64,000 bases of DNA. Source: an uncultured Oscillospiraceae bacterium (GTDB taxonomy: Bacteria; Bacillota; Clostridia; Oscillospirales; Ruminococcaceae). This document shows positions 17,259 to 26,447 of this stretch, piece after piece. The translations under genes and the position numbers were made by a program. Every line of letters starts with the position of its first letter. Position 1 is the stretch's first letter. Location of the stretch: assembly GCA_900547385.1 (NCBI GenBank), contig URGQ01000001.1, positions 1 to 64,000 on the forward strand. The letters run 5' to 3'. The notes below the pieces were generated by a model. The model ran no database searches, was not told the DNA's origin, and saw only the letters and a list, made by a program, of their open reading frames with translations.

Positions 17259-17393
17259 AAAAAACCAACCTTGTCTTAGGCGCGCTAAGCGCATACAACC
17301 CATGCACAACCGTGTGACCCTATATTATGCGCACACACGCACGCGTATGTAGCGCGCGTACGCGTATAGATAGGAAAAAACTTAAACAAGGTT
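17259..17393 (-). other. Candidate structured RNA element after pnuC
   Basis: On the minus strand AACCTTGTTTAAG (17381-17393) can pair with CTAAGACAAGGTT (17267-17279), 12 of 13 positions including a G-U. Inside lies a 17-bp hairpin (arms 17352-17368 and 17326-17342, nine-base loop, one mismatch). Smaller hairpins (GTGCAT/ATGCGC and GCGC-TTA-GCGC) follow. A six-T run (17259-17264) comes straight after the outer helix. The left arm overlaps the last codons of pnuC. It could be a large terminator or a distinct RNA. Confidence 0.45.
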
Positions 17394-18173
17394 ATCGGCC
17401 CGGTCCGGTTCCAGTGCCGCAGGCTGCTTGGGGTGGGCTTTGATGTACTGCGTCCACTTGATGTAGCCGTAGGTGGTATTGGTGAGGTAGCCCGCCTTGA
17501 GCACCAGCAGCACCCACTGGCCGGAGATGATATTGATGGCAGCCTCCAGCAGGGCGCAGATATACCAGGCGATCCACTGTTCACGGTAACGCAGCAGGAT
17601 GAACACACCATTGGCGATGCCGACCGCACTGGCGCAGGCATCCAGGTAGCAGACGATGGTTTCCAGTGTAGGCGTGGAGGAAAGCAGGCCCTCGATTTCC
17701 AGCGTGGTGAGGAAATAGCCTACCACCACCGTCCACAGAACAATGCCGGTGAGTACAAGAACCTCCTGCTTTCCCGTCAGGCGGCGGACCTCGGTGAGTT
17801 CTTCCTGCTCCCGGTCCTTGTGACGGTTCCAATTGATAAAGCTGATGATATCAATGGGGATCCAAAAGAACAGCGTGGTGGCCATAGTGGCGAAGCGGTA
17901 GGAAAGCACCACGCAGATAAGGATCTCGGTGATCTCCACGCCCAGTGAAACAATGAAATTCCACTTGCTCTGCTTGGAAATGAGCAGCTCACAGGTAATA
18001 TTGAGGAAAATATCCAGCAAATACAGCGCCATGATGACCTTGCCGTTGACACCGCCGAAGTCCTCCTCCGGGAAGATGATAGCGAACACAAAGGCCAGCA
18101 CCGTGATGCTGATGAACCAAATCTTTTCGTAGGTGGTAAAGTAATTCCAAAGGTTTTTCAGTTTTTGTTTCAT
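17382..18173 (-). CDS. pnuC: PnuC-type nicotinamide riboside transporter
   Basis: A 263-residue PnuC-family membrane protein with about seven to eight helices. Key substrate-site motifs are seen: RYREQWIAW in the second half and NTTYGYIKW near the end. The family facilitates uptake of nicotinamide riboside for NAD synthesis; some relatives carry other vitamins, so the exact substrate is inferred. It starts after AGGAGAAACT and directly follows the Met-gamma-lyase-family gene, but no functional link is obvious. Confidence 0.88.
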   Translation of the reverse strand: MKQKLKNLWNYFTTYEKIWFISITVLAFVFAIIFPEEDFGGVNGKVIMALYLLDIFLNITCELLISKQSKWNFIVSLGVEITEILICVVLSYRFATMATTLFFWIPIDIISFINWNRHKDREQEELTEVRRLTGKQEVLVLTGIVLWTVVVGYFLTTLEIEGLLSSTPTLETIVCYLDACASAVGIANGVFILLRYREQWIAWYICALLEAAINIISGQWVLLVLKAGYLTNTTYGYIKWTQYIKAHPKQPAALEPDRADNLV

Positions 18174-18186
18174 AGTTTCTCCTCCA

Positions 18187-19476
18187 TTATGCTTCCGGCA
18201 GGGTGATCAGACCGGCATCACACATTTTTTGCAGCGACATAAGAATGCCCAATTTGGCATGTGCCCAGGTAAGGCCGCCCTGATAATAGATGGCATACGG
18301 CTCACGGATGGGACCATCGGCGGAAAGTTCGATGGAGGAACCCTGCACAAAGGCGCCAGCAGCCATGATGACCTCGGAATCGTAGCCGGGCATGGGGTAC
18401 GGCTCCGGGGTGACATAGCTATCCACCGGGGCAGCGCTCTGCACGCCCTTACAGAAGGCAACCATGGCCTCCTTGCTGCGCAGCTCGATGGCCTGAATGA
18501 TATCGTGACGGGTCTCGGCGGAGGAAGGCACGCAGCGGTAGCCAAGTTTTTCGTACACACCAGCGGCGAAGATCGCTCCCTTTACCGCGGAGGCGGTGAC
18601 GGTGGGCGCCAGGAAGAAGCCCTGGAAGAAGGACTGCATTAGTCCAAGGGTGGCGCCCAGCTCCGCGCCCAGGCCGGGGGCAGTCAGGCGGTAGGCGCAC
18701 TGATCGACGCACTCCTGGGTGCCGCAGATATAGCCGCCGGTGGGAGCCAGGCCGCCGCCGGGATTTTTGATGAGGGAACCGACGATCATATCGGCGCCGA
18801 CATCGCTGGGTTCGATGATCTCGGTGAACTCGCCGTAGCAGTTATCCACCATGCAGATGACACCGGGCTTGAGTTCCTTGACAAAGCGGATCAGCTCGCC
18901 GATCTGCTGGACCGAGAAGGTGGGGCGGGTGGCATAGCCCTTGGAGCGCTGGATGGTGACCAGCTTGGTTTTTTCGTTGATTGATTTACGGATATTTTCA
19001 TAATCGAAGGTGCCATCCGGCAGCAGTTCGGTCTCCCGGTAGGTGATGCCGAACTCGGCCAGTGAGCCCTTGCAGGGGCGGATGCCGATGACTTCCTCGA
19101 GAGTATCGTAGGGACGGCCGACCGGAGAGTAAAGCTCATCGCCGGGGCGAAGATTGGCGGCCAGCGCCAACGCCAGCGCATGGGTGCCGCAGGTGATCTG
19201 CGGGCGAACCAATGCGGCTTCGGTGCGGAAGGTATCGGCATAGACTTTTTCCAACGCTTCACGGCCGATATCATTATAGCCATAGCCGGTAGAGGCCGCA
19301 AAGCACTCCGCGCTGACACGGTTTTTCTGCATGGCGGCCACGACCTTGGCCTGGTTGTATTCCGCGATGGCATCGATCGCGGCAAAGCGGGGCTTGAGCT
19401 CCTCTTCCGCAGAGCAGCAAAACGCCAGCACCGCACTGCTGATGCCCATTTCATGATAAATCTTCTGTGTATCCAT
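18187..19476 (-). CDS. Methionine gamma-lyase family PLP protein (YnbB-like, 'aluminium resistance')
   Basis: A 429-residue fold-type I PLP enzyme of the Met_gamma_lyase Pfam family (old name aluminium resistance protein). Motifs include the phosphate loop near CGTHALALAL, Asp in MVDNCYGEF, and Lys in SLIKNPGGG, the likely PLP lysine. The C-terminal YYQGGLTWAHAKLG block is typical. Members lie in Firmicutes beside glutamine synthetase regulators or hfq; here the neighbour upstream is an AbrB-type regulator 12 bases away, so the two probably form an operon. True substrate is unknown. Confidence 0.88.
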   Translation of the reverse strand: MDTQKIYHEMGISSAVLAFCCSAEEELKPRFAAIDAIAEYNQAKVVAAMQKNRVSAECFAASTGYGYNDIGREALEKVYADTFRTEAALVRPQITCGTHALALALAANLRPGDELYSPVGRPYDTLEEVIGIRPCKGSLAEFGITYRETELLPDGTFDYENIRKSINEKTKLVTIQRSKGYATRPTFSVQQIGELIRFVKELKPGVICMVDNCYGEFTEIIEPSDVGADMIVGSLIKNPGGGLAPTGGYICGTQECVDQCAYRLTAPGLGAELGATLGLMQSFFQGFFLAPTVTASAVKGAIFAAGVYEKLGYRCVPSSAETRHDIIQAIELRSKEAMVAFCKGVQSAAPVDSYVTPEPYPMPGYDSEVIMAAGAFVQGSSIELSADGPIREPYAIYYQGGLTWAHAKLGILMSLQKMCDAGLITLPEA

Positions 19477-19488
19477 TGTTGTTACTCC

Positions 19489-19746
19489 TTATTCTCTTTC
19501 ATCCTTTTGGGGCGAATTGACTTTGCCCAGTATCTCCATGGCGACATGATTCAGCACCTCGGCCCGGGCCAGAACAATGCCGTTTTCCTCATCGCCCAAC
19601 ACCAGCAGGCTATCCCCGGGGCTGAGTCCAAAAACCTGCCGGGCTTCCTTGGGGATCACGATCTGGCCTTTATCGCCGATTTTGACCGTGCCAAACACAT
19701 GCTTGCCCTTTGGCATACCGCTGAGAATGTGCTTTCCCTTTGGCAT
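19489..19746 (-). CDS. AbrB/SpoVT-type transition regulator with duplicated start
   Basis: An 85-residue protein with one SpoVT-AbrB swapped-hairpin DNA-binding domain (GTVKIGDKGQIVIPKEARQVFG). The first ten codons are a near-copy of the next ten: MPKGKH occurs at residues 1 and 11, 30 bases apart. Only the outer ATG (19746) has a good site (AAAGGAGC), so the duplication has extended the protein. A third TATGCCAAAG copy lies upstream near 19790. It is followed by the PLP enzyme gene and may regulate it. Confidence 0.85.
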   Translation of the reverse strand: MPKGKHILSGMPKGKHVFGTVKIGDKGQIVIPKEARQVFGLSPGDSLLVLGDEENGIVLARAEVLNHVAMEILGKVNSPQKDERE

Positions 19747-19840
19747 AGCGGCGCTCCTTTCTTCCCACTTTTCTCACTTTTCTTACTTTGGCATACCTGT
19801 TTATTATAATCACTATCCGGCAAAAGTCAACCGTATTTGC

Positions 19841-19874
19841 AAAAGAAAACAGGCGAAACACCTGGTTTCGCCTG
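19841..19874 (-). terminator. Terminator at the end of the tig-clpPX-lon-engB block
   Basis: Minus-strand CAGGCGAAA / TTTCGCCTG stem followed by TTTTCTTTT. Confidence 0.85.
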
Positions 19875-19893
19875 AAATTCTTATGGGTAAGGG

Positions 19894-20484
19894 TTATTCG
19901 CTTTCCGCTACGCTTTCGATGGTCTTCCGCAGCTCCTCGATTCCCCGGCCATTCATGGAGGACACCGGGAACAGCGTGACTTGATCGCCGCAGGGGATCT
20001 CGGTACGGATCTCCTCCAGCCGGGTCCGAAGCTGATTATTGGTCAGCTTATCGGTCTTGGTAAGTACCACCGCGAAGGGTAGCTCACTATCAATGAGGAA
20101 ATCCAGCATGGTGAGGTCATCGGCACTAGGGGCATGGCGGATATCCAAAAGGGACAAGACCAGCCGAATGTCCCGGTCCTGATGAAAGTAGCCCTCGATG
20201 AGGCCGGACCAGCGGCGGCGTTCGCTATCGCTGACCTTGGCATAACCGTAGCCGGGCAGATCTGCAAAGCGGGCAACATCGCCACAGCGGAAAAAGTTGA
20301 TGGTGGCGGTTTTGCCGGGGGTGGCGCTGACACGCGCCAGCTGCTTTTGGTTGAAGATCTTATTGATAAGGGAGGACTTGCCCACATTGCTGCGCCCCGC
20401 AAAGACGACCTCCGGCAGGGTGCTTTGCGGCAGCTGGTTGGCCAGGCCGCAGCTCATCTCATATTTCACCAGATGAAAGTTCAT
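19894..20484 (-). CDS. engB: Ribosome biogenesis GTPase EngB (YsxC/YihA)
   Basis: A 196-residue single-domain Era-like GTPase needed for 50S assembly. G1 is GRSNVGKSS, G3 DLPGYGYA, and G4 TKTDK. Its place directly after lon, 24 bases apart, is the usual Firmicute order. It starts after AAGGGAGGACGCCAAC and its gene ends at a strong terminator. Confidence 0.95.
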   Translation of the reverse strand: MNFHLVKYEMSCGLANQLPQSTLPEVVFAGRSNVGKSSLINKIFNQKQLARVSATPGKTATINFFRCGDVARFADLPGYGYAKVSDSERRRWSGLIEGYFHQDRDIRLVLSLLDIRHAPSADDLTMLDFLIDSELPFAVVLTKTDKLTNNQLRTRLEEIRTEIPCGDQVTLFPVSSMNGRGIEELRKTIESVAESE

Positions 20485-20508
20485 GTTGGCGTCCTCCCTT
20501 TCTTTTAC

Positions 20509-22932
20509 TCAACGGCACAGTACCACCGAGGATGCTTCCTTGTGCTCGGTGGCTGCGGCGTGGTAGCTGCGCTTTTGGGCCCCACCGGGCAGCTGTACCA
20601 GTGCCTGTTCCAGCACCTCTTCCATGGTGTGGACCGGCACAAAATGAATGGCTTTTTTGACGACATCATCAATTTCGGCAAGGTCCGGTTCATTGGCGGC
20701 CGGGATAATAACGGTCTTGATGCCGTTTTTGTAGGCTGCCATGCTCTTTTCCCGCAGGCCGCCGATGGCCAGTACCCGGCCCCGCAGCGTGATCTCGCCG
20801 GTCATAGCGACATCGTGCCGAACGGGGATATTGCCCAGTGCCGAAATGAGCGCCGTGCAGGTGGTGATACCGGCGGAGGGGCCATCCTTGGGGACCGCGC
20901 CCTCCGGGAAATGGATGTGGATATCCTTATCCTTGTAGAAGGTGTTTTCGATCTCGTAATGCTCCGCGACAGAACGGATGTAGGTGATGGCAGCCGTTAC
21001 CGATTCCTTCATCACATTGCCCAGCGAGCCGGTGGTGATGGTCTTGCCGGTACCGGGGACAACCGCGGTTTCCACTTGGAGGAGTTCGCCGCCCACGGCA
21101 GTCCAGGCCAACCCATTGACAAGGCCGATGCTGTCCTCCTTGGGGACGATATCCTCGGTGATGTAGCGGGGGCCCAGGTAATCGGGCAGGTCAGCGGCCT
21201 TAATGGTAACCTTTTCGGTGGCTTCGCCGGATACCACCTTGGCAGCGACCTTGCGGCAAAGGGCGGCCAGACGGCGCTCCAGGGTACGCACACCGGCTTC
21301 TCGGGTATAGTGATCGATGATATCATAGATGGCGCCATCGGTCACGGCAATCTGCCCGACGGAAAGGCCGTGGCGTTCCCGCTGCTTGGGCAGCAGATGG
21401 CGTTTGGCGATTTGGAACTTTTCTTCCCGGGTGTAGCTTGGCAGCTCGATGACCTCCATGCGGTCCAGCAGGGCGGGCGGAATGGCACTGCGGTCATTGG
21501 CCGTGGCGATGAAGAACACATGGGAAAGGTCGAACGGCATCTCGATATAATGATCCCGGAAGGTGCAGTTCTGCTCGGAATCCAGTACCTCCAACAAGGC
21601 GGAGGAAGGATCGCCGCGGTAATCATTGCTGAGCTTATCTACCTCATCCAGCAGCAGCACGGGATTGGCGCTGCCGGCCTGCTTGATGGCATTGATGATA
21701 CGACCGGGCATACTGCCTACATAAGTTTTCCGATGACCGCGGATCTCGGATTCATCTTTGATACCGCCCAACGCGATACGAGCATAGCGGCGTCCCATCG
21801 TCTGCGCGATGCTGCGTACGATGGAGGTTTTGCCCACGCCGGGAGGGCCCACAAAGCAGAGGATCTGACCATTGATATCCGGCGCCAGCGCCCGAACAGC
21901 CAGAGCTTCCAGTACACGCTCCTTGATCTTCTTGAGGCCGTAGTGCTCCTTATCGAGGAGCTTGGCAGCCTTTTTGAGATCTATCACATCTTTGGTATAG
22001 CAGCCCCAGGGCAGCTCTAGGCAGGTTTCCAGATAGCCGCGGATAACCGCCGCTTCCTGCGAATTGGGGGGCATTTTTTCCAGATGGCTGACCTCTTTGA
22101 GGAGTTTTTCCTTGTTTTCATCGGTGGTCAACAGGGCGCGGATCTTTTCCCGGAATTCATCCGGCTCCTCGAAGCCCATATCGCCTTCGCCCAGCTCTTC
22201 ATTGATGACACGGAGCTGTTCCCGCAGGTAGTAGTCCCGCTGGTTTTTGTCCATGGCCTCTTTAACGCGGTCCTGAATATCGGCCTCCAGCGCCAAAATC
22301 TCATTTTCGGATTCCAGCAGCTGGGCGATGATCTCCAGCCGGCGGCGGGCACTGTTCTGCTCCAGCAGACGCTGCTTATCCTGTACCTCGAAGGGGATGT
22401 TCCCCGCTATGTATTCCGCAATAAGCGCTGGATCGTCGCAATCGAGGATATTATCCACGATCTCTTTTGGCATCCGGGGCGCCAGGCTGATATACTCATC
22501 GAAGAGGTCCTTGACAGTGCGAACCAGCGCATCACTGAAAGGGCGGCCCGCAATGCGGCCGGCCGCGGGATACGGCAGGATCTCACCGACCGAGGTGTGG
22601 TCTTCCTCGAACATATCGATGAGCTTGCCGCGGTAGCAGCCTTCCACCAATACACGCAGTGATTCTCCCTGCGAACGCACGATTTGACGGATCTCCGCCA
22701 CTGTGCCTACTTTATACAAACCGTCCATCGACGGATTTTCTTCATTTTGATTGATCTGGGCCACTAGGAAAATCTTGCGGTCACCGTTCATCGCCATGTT
22801 CAAAGCGTGCAGTGATTTTTCCCGGCCTACATCAAAGTGCAGCACCATATGCGGGAACAGAACCAGCCCGCGCAGCGCCAATACCGGTACCCGAACCGGC
22901 TTCATCTCAGTATTTTTTGTGTTTTTCTCCAT
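20509..22932 (-). CDS. lon: ATP-dependent protease Lon (LonA)
   Basis: An 807-residue LonA: N-terminal substrate-binding domain and coiled coil (to about residue 310), AAA+ module with Walker A GPPGVGKTS and Walker B LLLDEVDK, and C-terminal Ser-Lys protease domain with catalytic Ser in KDGPSAG and the Lys about 43 residues later (GLREKSMAA). It degrades damaged and short-lived regulatory proteins in the cytoplasm. GGGAGGCAAAAGCT precedes the ATG. It is about 30 residues longer than the usual LonA because of an extra C-terminal tail after the protease domain. Confidence 0.96.
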   Translation of the reverse strand: MEKNTKNTEMKPVRVPVLALRGLVLFPHMVLHFDVGREKSLHALNMAMNGDRKIFLVAQINQNEENPSMDGLYKVGTVAEIRQIVRSQGESLRVLVEGCYRGKLIDMFEEDHTSVGEILPYPAAGRIAGRPFSDALVRTVKDLFDEYISLAPRMPKEIVDNILDCDDPALIAEYIAGNIPFEVQDKQRLLEQNSARRRLEIIAQLLESENEILALEADIQDRVKEAMDKNQRDYYLREQLRVINEELGEGDMGFEEPDEFREKIRALLTTDENKEKLLKEVSHLEKMPPNSQEAAVIRGYLETCLELPWGCYTKDVIDLKKAAKLLDKEHYGLKKIKERVLEALAVRALAPDINGQILCFVGPPGVGKTSIVRSIAQTMGRRYARIALGGIKDESEIRGHRKTYVGSMPGRIINAIKQAGSANPVLLLDEVDKLSNDYRGDPSSALLEVLDSEQNCTFRDHYIEMPFDLSHVFFIATANDRSAIPPALLDRMEVIELPSYTREEKFQIAKRHLLPKQRERHGLSVGQIAVTDGAIYDIIDHYTREAGVRTLERRLAALCRKVAAKVVSGEATEKVTIKAADLPDYLGPRYITEDIVPKEDSIGLVNGLAWTAVGGELLQVETAVVPGTGKTITTGSLGNVMKESVTAAITYIRSVAEHYEIENTFYKDKDIHIHFPEGAVPKDGPSAGITTCTALISALGNIPVRHDVAMTGEITLRGRVLAIGGLREKSMAAYKNGIKTVIIPAANEPDLAEIDDVVKKAIHFVPVHTMEEVLEQALVQLPGGAQKRSYHAAATEHKEASSVVLCR

Positions 22933-23089
22933 AGCTTTTGCCTCCCTTCACTATGGTCATAAAAGTAGGGTTACGATTGAATAAAGGGACGGTATGGGAT
23001 CACGCGACCCCGTACAGCCCCCGATTCATGTCATATCCCATGGGTGCATTTCCCTGCCCCACGGGCAAGGATATGCAGCCGGATGTTAT
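22933..23089 (-). other. Structured clpX-lon intergenic spacer
   Basis: 157 bases without a gene. Several inverted repeats are visible: CATATCC (23033-23039)/GGATATG (23069-23075), and TGCCC-CAC-GGGCA inside it. No T-run follows, so this is more likely a processing or partial-attenuation site than a terminator. Confidence 0.35.
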
Positions 23090-24412
23090 TTAAGAAACAG
23101 CACCGCGGCGGCGCTTCTGTGCCGATGTGCCGGGCAGACGCAGCTGCAGGCGGGTGGGCTGCTTCATGGGGTCACGCATGATCATGGCATCCCCCAAACC
23201 GTTTACCATATCCGCCGTGATGACGATATGGGCCACGGTGCCATCGGAAGGCGCTTCAAACATCAGATTGCCCAAAAGCTCTTCCATGATGCCGCGCAGA
23301 CCACGCGCACCGGTTTTACGCTCGATCGCCTTTTTGGCGATAGCACGCAGCGCATCCTCTTCGAAATCGATTTGGATATTATCCATCTCAAACAGCTTTT
23401 TGTATTGCTTGATGAGGGCGTTTTTAGGCTCCCGCAGGATACGAACCAGCGCTTCCTCATCCAACGCATCCAGCGAAGCGATGACCGGAATACGGCCCAC
23501 TAACTCGGGGATCAGGCCGTATTTAACCAGGTCATGGGGCTCCACCTGGCGGTAAATGCCCTGCTCTTCCACCTCGGCTTTGGATTTTACCGTGCCGCCG
23601 AAGCCAAGGGAGGACTTATCGGTACGGCGGCTGATGATCTTTTCCAGACCATCGAACGCGCCGCCGCAGATAAACAGAATATTGGAGGTATCCACCTGGA
23701 TGAACTCCTGCTGGGGATGCTTGCGGCCGCCCTGCGGGGGAACATTGGAAACGGTTCCTTCCAGAATCTTTAGCAGTGCCTGCTGAACGCCCTCGCCGCT
23801 GACATCGCGGGTGATGGAGGGATTTTCACTCTTGCGGGCGATCTTATCGATCTCATCAATGTAGATGATGCCGCGCTCGGCCCGGGCCACATCGAAATCC
23901 GCAGCCTGCAAAAGGCGCAGCAGGATGTTTTCCACATCCTCGCCAACATAACCGGCTTCGGTCAGGGTGGTGGCATCCGCAATGGCAAAGGGGACACCCA
24001 GCACCTTGGCCAAAGTCTGCGCCAGCATGGTTTTACCAACGCCCGTGGGACCCAGCAGCAGAATATTGCTCTTGCCGAGCTCCACATCATCGCCATCGCC
24101 GCAGCAAATACGCTTATAGTGATTATATACCGCCACCGAAAGCGCGCGCTTGGCGGCATCCTGCCCGATGACATACTCGTCCAGGAAAGCTTTGATCTCC
24201 TTGGGCCGGGGGACATTCAGCTCTTCTCCCTGCGGCTCGTTTCTTACGGGCCGGGGGGCCGGAACTTCCTCATCCTCCAGCACCGCGCGGCAGATCTCTA
24301 CACATTCATTGCAGATGCATACGCCCGGGCCGGCGATCAGACGCGCTACCCGATCCTGCGGTTTGCCGCAAAAGGAGCAGCGCATCATTTTTTTGTTCTC
24401 ATCGTTTGCCAT
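23090..24412 (-). CDS. clpX: ATP-dependent Clp protease unfoldase ClpX
   Basis: A 440-residue AAA+ unfoldase. The N-terminal zinc-binding domain has CSFCGK and CNEC (four cysteines); Walker A is GPTGVGKT, Walker B IIYIDEIDK, and the pore loop GYVG. It unfolds tagged proteins and feeds ClpP. The C-terminus has about 25 extra basic residues (KQPTRLQLRLPG and KRRRG) beyond the usual end. It follows clpP by 17 bases. Confidence 0.96.
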   Translation of the reverse strand: MANDENKKMMRCSFCGKPQDRVARLIAGPGVCICNECVEICRAVLEDEEVPAPRPVRNEPQGEELNVPRPKEIKAFLDEYVIGQDAAKRALSVAVYNHYKRICCGDGDDVELGKSNILLLGPTGVGKTMLAQTLAKVLGVPFAIADATTLTEAGYVGEDVENILLRLLQAADFDVARAERGIIYIDEIDKIARKSENPSITRDVSGEGVQQALLKILEGTVSNVPPQGGRKHPQQEFIQVDTSNILFICGGAFDGLEKIISRRTDKSSLGFGGTVKSKAEVEEQGIYRQVEPHDLVKYGLIPELVGRIPVIASLDALDEEALVRILREPKNALIKQYKKLFEMDNIQIDFEEDALRAIAKKAIERKTGARGLRGIMEELLGNLMFEAPSDGTVAHIVITADMVNGLGDAMIMRDPMKQPTRLQLRLPGTSAQKRRRGAVS

Positions 24413-24429
24413 GCTATTATGGACTCCTT

Positions 24430-25017
24430 TTATTCTCTGTGGGCAATGACACGGTCGATCAGGCCATAATCACAGGCTTCCTGGGCGGACATGAAGTTAT
24501 CCCGCTCGGTATCCTGCATCACCTGCTCCAGCGGCTTATGGCAGCGCTCCGCCATAATGCGGTTCAGATTTTCCTTGATCTTGATGATGCGGTCAGCATG
24601 GATCTTGATATCGGTGGCCTGACCCTGCAGCCCGCCCAGCAGCGGCTGGTGAATCATGATCTCGCTATTGGGCAGCGCCAGGCGCTTGCCGGGAGCACCT
24701 GCGCACAGCAGGAACGCGCCCATGGAAGCCGCCATACCAATGCAGATGGTGGAAACATCGCATTTGATATACTGCATGGTATCATAGATGGCCATACCGG
24801 CGGAAATGGAACCGCCGGGGCTATTGATATACAGGTGGATGTCCTTTTCGGGATCCTGGCCCTCCAGGAACAAAAGCTGCGCTACCACCAGACTGGCTGT
24901 GGCATCGTTTACCTCCTCACAGAGCATAACGATGCGGTCATTGAGCAGGCGGGAAAAGATATCATAACTGCGCTCCCCGCGGTTGGTCTGTTCTATTACC
25001 ATTGGTACCAAACTCAT
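24430..25017 (-). CDS. clpP: ATP-dependent Clp protease proteolytic subunit ClpP
   Basis: A 195-residue serine peptidase with the triad Ser (IGMAASMGAFLL), His (MIHQPLGG-like motif reading MIHQPLLGG) and Asp (ERDNFMSAQEA). It forms the tetradecameric chamber served by ClpX. The ATG at 25017 (MSLVPMVIEQT) is the usual start; a GTG 12 bases upstream overlaps the ribosome site GGAGG and is less likely. Confidence 0.96.
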   Translation of the reverse strand: MSLVPMVIEQTNRGERSYDIFSRLLNDRIVMLCEEVNDATASLVVAQLLFLEGQDPEKDIHLYINSPGGSISAGMAIYDTMQYIKCDVSTICIGMAASMGAFLLCAGAPGKRLALPNSEIMIHQPLLGGLQGQATDIKIHADRIIKIKENLNRIMAERCHKPLEQVMQDTERDNFMSAQEACDYGLIDRVIAHRE

Positions 25018-25071
25018 TTTTTCATACACCTCCGTTTATGGTATGTAGCACTGGGAATTTGCCAAAGGAGA

Positions 25072-26358
25072 TTACAGCTGGGTCACTACGGCGCTATCGG
25101 TGATAACCTTGGCGGCCTTCTGGATGGTGAGCTGACGCTTGATCTCCTCTACGGGAACGATGGACTTGACCTTATCGAGTTCCATGCCGTAATCCTTGAC
25201 CATACGGTCGTACTCGCCGTTAATATCTTCTTCTGTGATCTCGATATTCTCCACCTCAGCGATCTTCTCCAGCAGCAGGGTGGTACGCACCTGGGCCTCG
25301 GCCTGGGGCATAAACTGAGCGGTCAGTGCCTCGGGGGTGGTACCGGTGTACTTCATATACATATCCATGTTCATGCCCTGGGTCTGCAGACGGTAGCCGA
25401 ACTCTTCGACCATATCCTTGGCCTTGTTTTCAAACATCACAGTGGGGATCTCCACGGTCATGTTCTTGACGGCCTGCTCCAGCAGATCGTTTTCCATCTT
25501 GCTGTCGGCCTGGTCCTTCTTTTCAGCGGCCATCTTTTCGGTCAGATCCTTCTTCAGCTCTTCCAGGGTATCAAACTCGCTGACATCCTTGGCAAACTCG
25601 TCGTCCAGGGTGGGCAGCTCCTTGCGCTTGAGCTCCTTGATGGTTACTTTGAAGGTGGCGTCCTTACCAGCCAGCTCTTCGCTGTGGTACTCGGTGGGGA
25701 AAGTCACATTGACCTCGAAGCTCTCACCAACCTTATGGCCAACTACGCCCTCCTCAAAGCCGGGGATAAACTGGCCGGAGCCAAGGGACAGGGGGTGGTC
25801 CTCGCCCTTACCGCCCTCAAAAGCAACATCGCCGACAAAGCCTTCGTAATCGATAACGGCGGTATCGCCCATCTCGGCCTTAGCGCCCTCGGGGGCTTCG
25901 CCCATGCGGGCATTGCGATCGGCCATGGCGTTCATCTCGGTTTCTACATCGGCATCGGTCACTTTGTCGCTCTCGCGCTCGGCCTTCAGGCCCTTATACT
26001 CGCCCAGGGTAACCTCAGGCTTAACAGTAACCTTGGCGACAAAGGTATAATGGGTGCCGTCAACATCCTTCAGCTCCACTTCTGGATAAGCGACCGCCTC
26101 CAGGCCGGACTCCTTGAGGGCCTCCTCATAGGCTTCGCCGTAGCTGGAATTGATGGCATCCTCGTAGAAATAGCTCTCGCCTACCATCTTGTAAACGATG
26201 CTCTTGGGAGCCTTGCCCTTACGGAAACCGGGGATATTGAGCTTGGCAGCGTTCTTCTTGAAAGAAGCATCCAGCGCCTTAGCATACTGCTCGCCATCCA
26301 CGGTGATATTCAGTTCGTACAGGTTGGTGTCCACTTTTTGGGTTTCGTTCAGTTTCAT
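25072..26358 (-). CDS. tig: Trigger factor
   Basis: A 428-residue ribosome-bound chaperone and peptidyl-prolyl isomerase. The ribosome-docking motif reads GFRKGKAP near residue 43, followed by the FKBP-type PPIase domain (GDTAVIDYEGFVGDVAFEGG) and a helical C-terminal chaperone domain. It heads the tig-clpP-clpX-lon-engB group; GGAGGACATCATAA precedes the start. Confidence 0.96.
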   Translation of the reverse strand: MKLNETQKVDTNLYELNITVDGEQYAKALDASFKKNAAKLNIPGFRKGKAPKSIVYKMVGESYFYEDAINSSYGEAYEEALKESGLEAVAYPEVELKDVDGTHYTFVAKVTVKPEVTLGEYKGLKAERESDKVTDADVETEMNAMADRNARMGEAPEGAKAEMGDTAVIDYEGFVGDVAFEGGKGEDHPLSLGSGQFIPGFEEGVVGHKVGESFEVNVTFPTEYHSEELAGKDATFKVTIKELKRKELPTLDDEFAKDVSEFDTLEELKKDLTEKMAAEKKDQADSKMENDLLEQAVKNMTVEIPTVMFENKAKDMVEEFGYRLQTQGMNMDMYMKYTGTTPEALTAQFMPQAEAQVRTTLLLEKIAEVENIEITEEDINGEYDRMVKDYGMELDKVKSIVPVEEIKRQLTIQKAAKVITDSAVVTQL

Positions 26359-26404
26359 TTATGATGTCCTCCAGCAAAATTTTAGATTCCAGTAAATCTT
26401 ATTG

Positions 26405-26433
26405 ATTATAGCACATAGCAAACTAAATTGCCA
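26405..26433 (-). promoter_or_regulatory. Promoter of the tig operon
   Basis: Minus-strand TGGCAA, 17-bp spacer, then TATAAT with an extended-10 TGTGC before it. A good -10 with a weak -35. Confidence 0.55.
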
Positions 26434-26447
26434 CTGTTTTTCGGTAA

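Noticed and set aside
17326..17368. Short tandem repeats suggesting a CRISPR array
   Set aside because: The tract is an alternating purine-pyrimidine palindrome with no repeat-spacer order.
20134..22020. 628-codon open frame on the plus strand
   Set aside because: Antisense shadow of lon and engB, both of which have full catalytic motifs on the other strand.
24406..26364. 652-codon open frame on the plus strand
   Set aside because: It lies antisense to tig and clpP, has no ribosome site or family motif, and is His/Gly/Leu-rich as expected from the reverse complement of a GC-rich gene.
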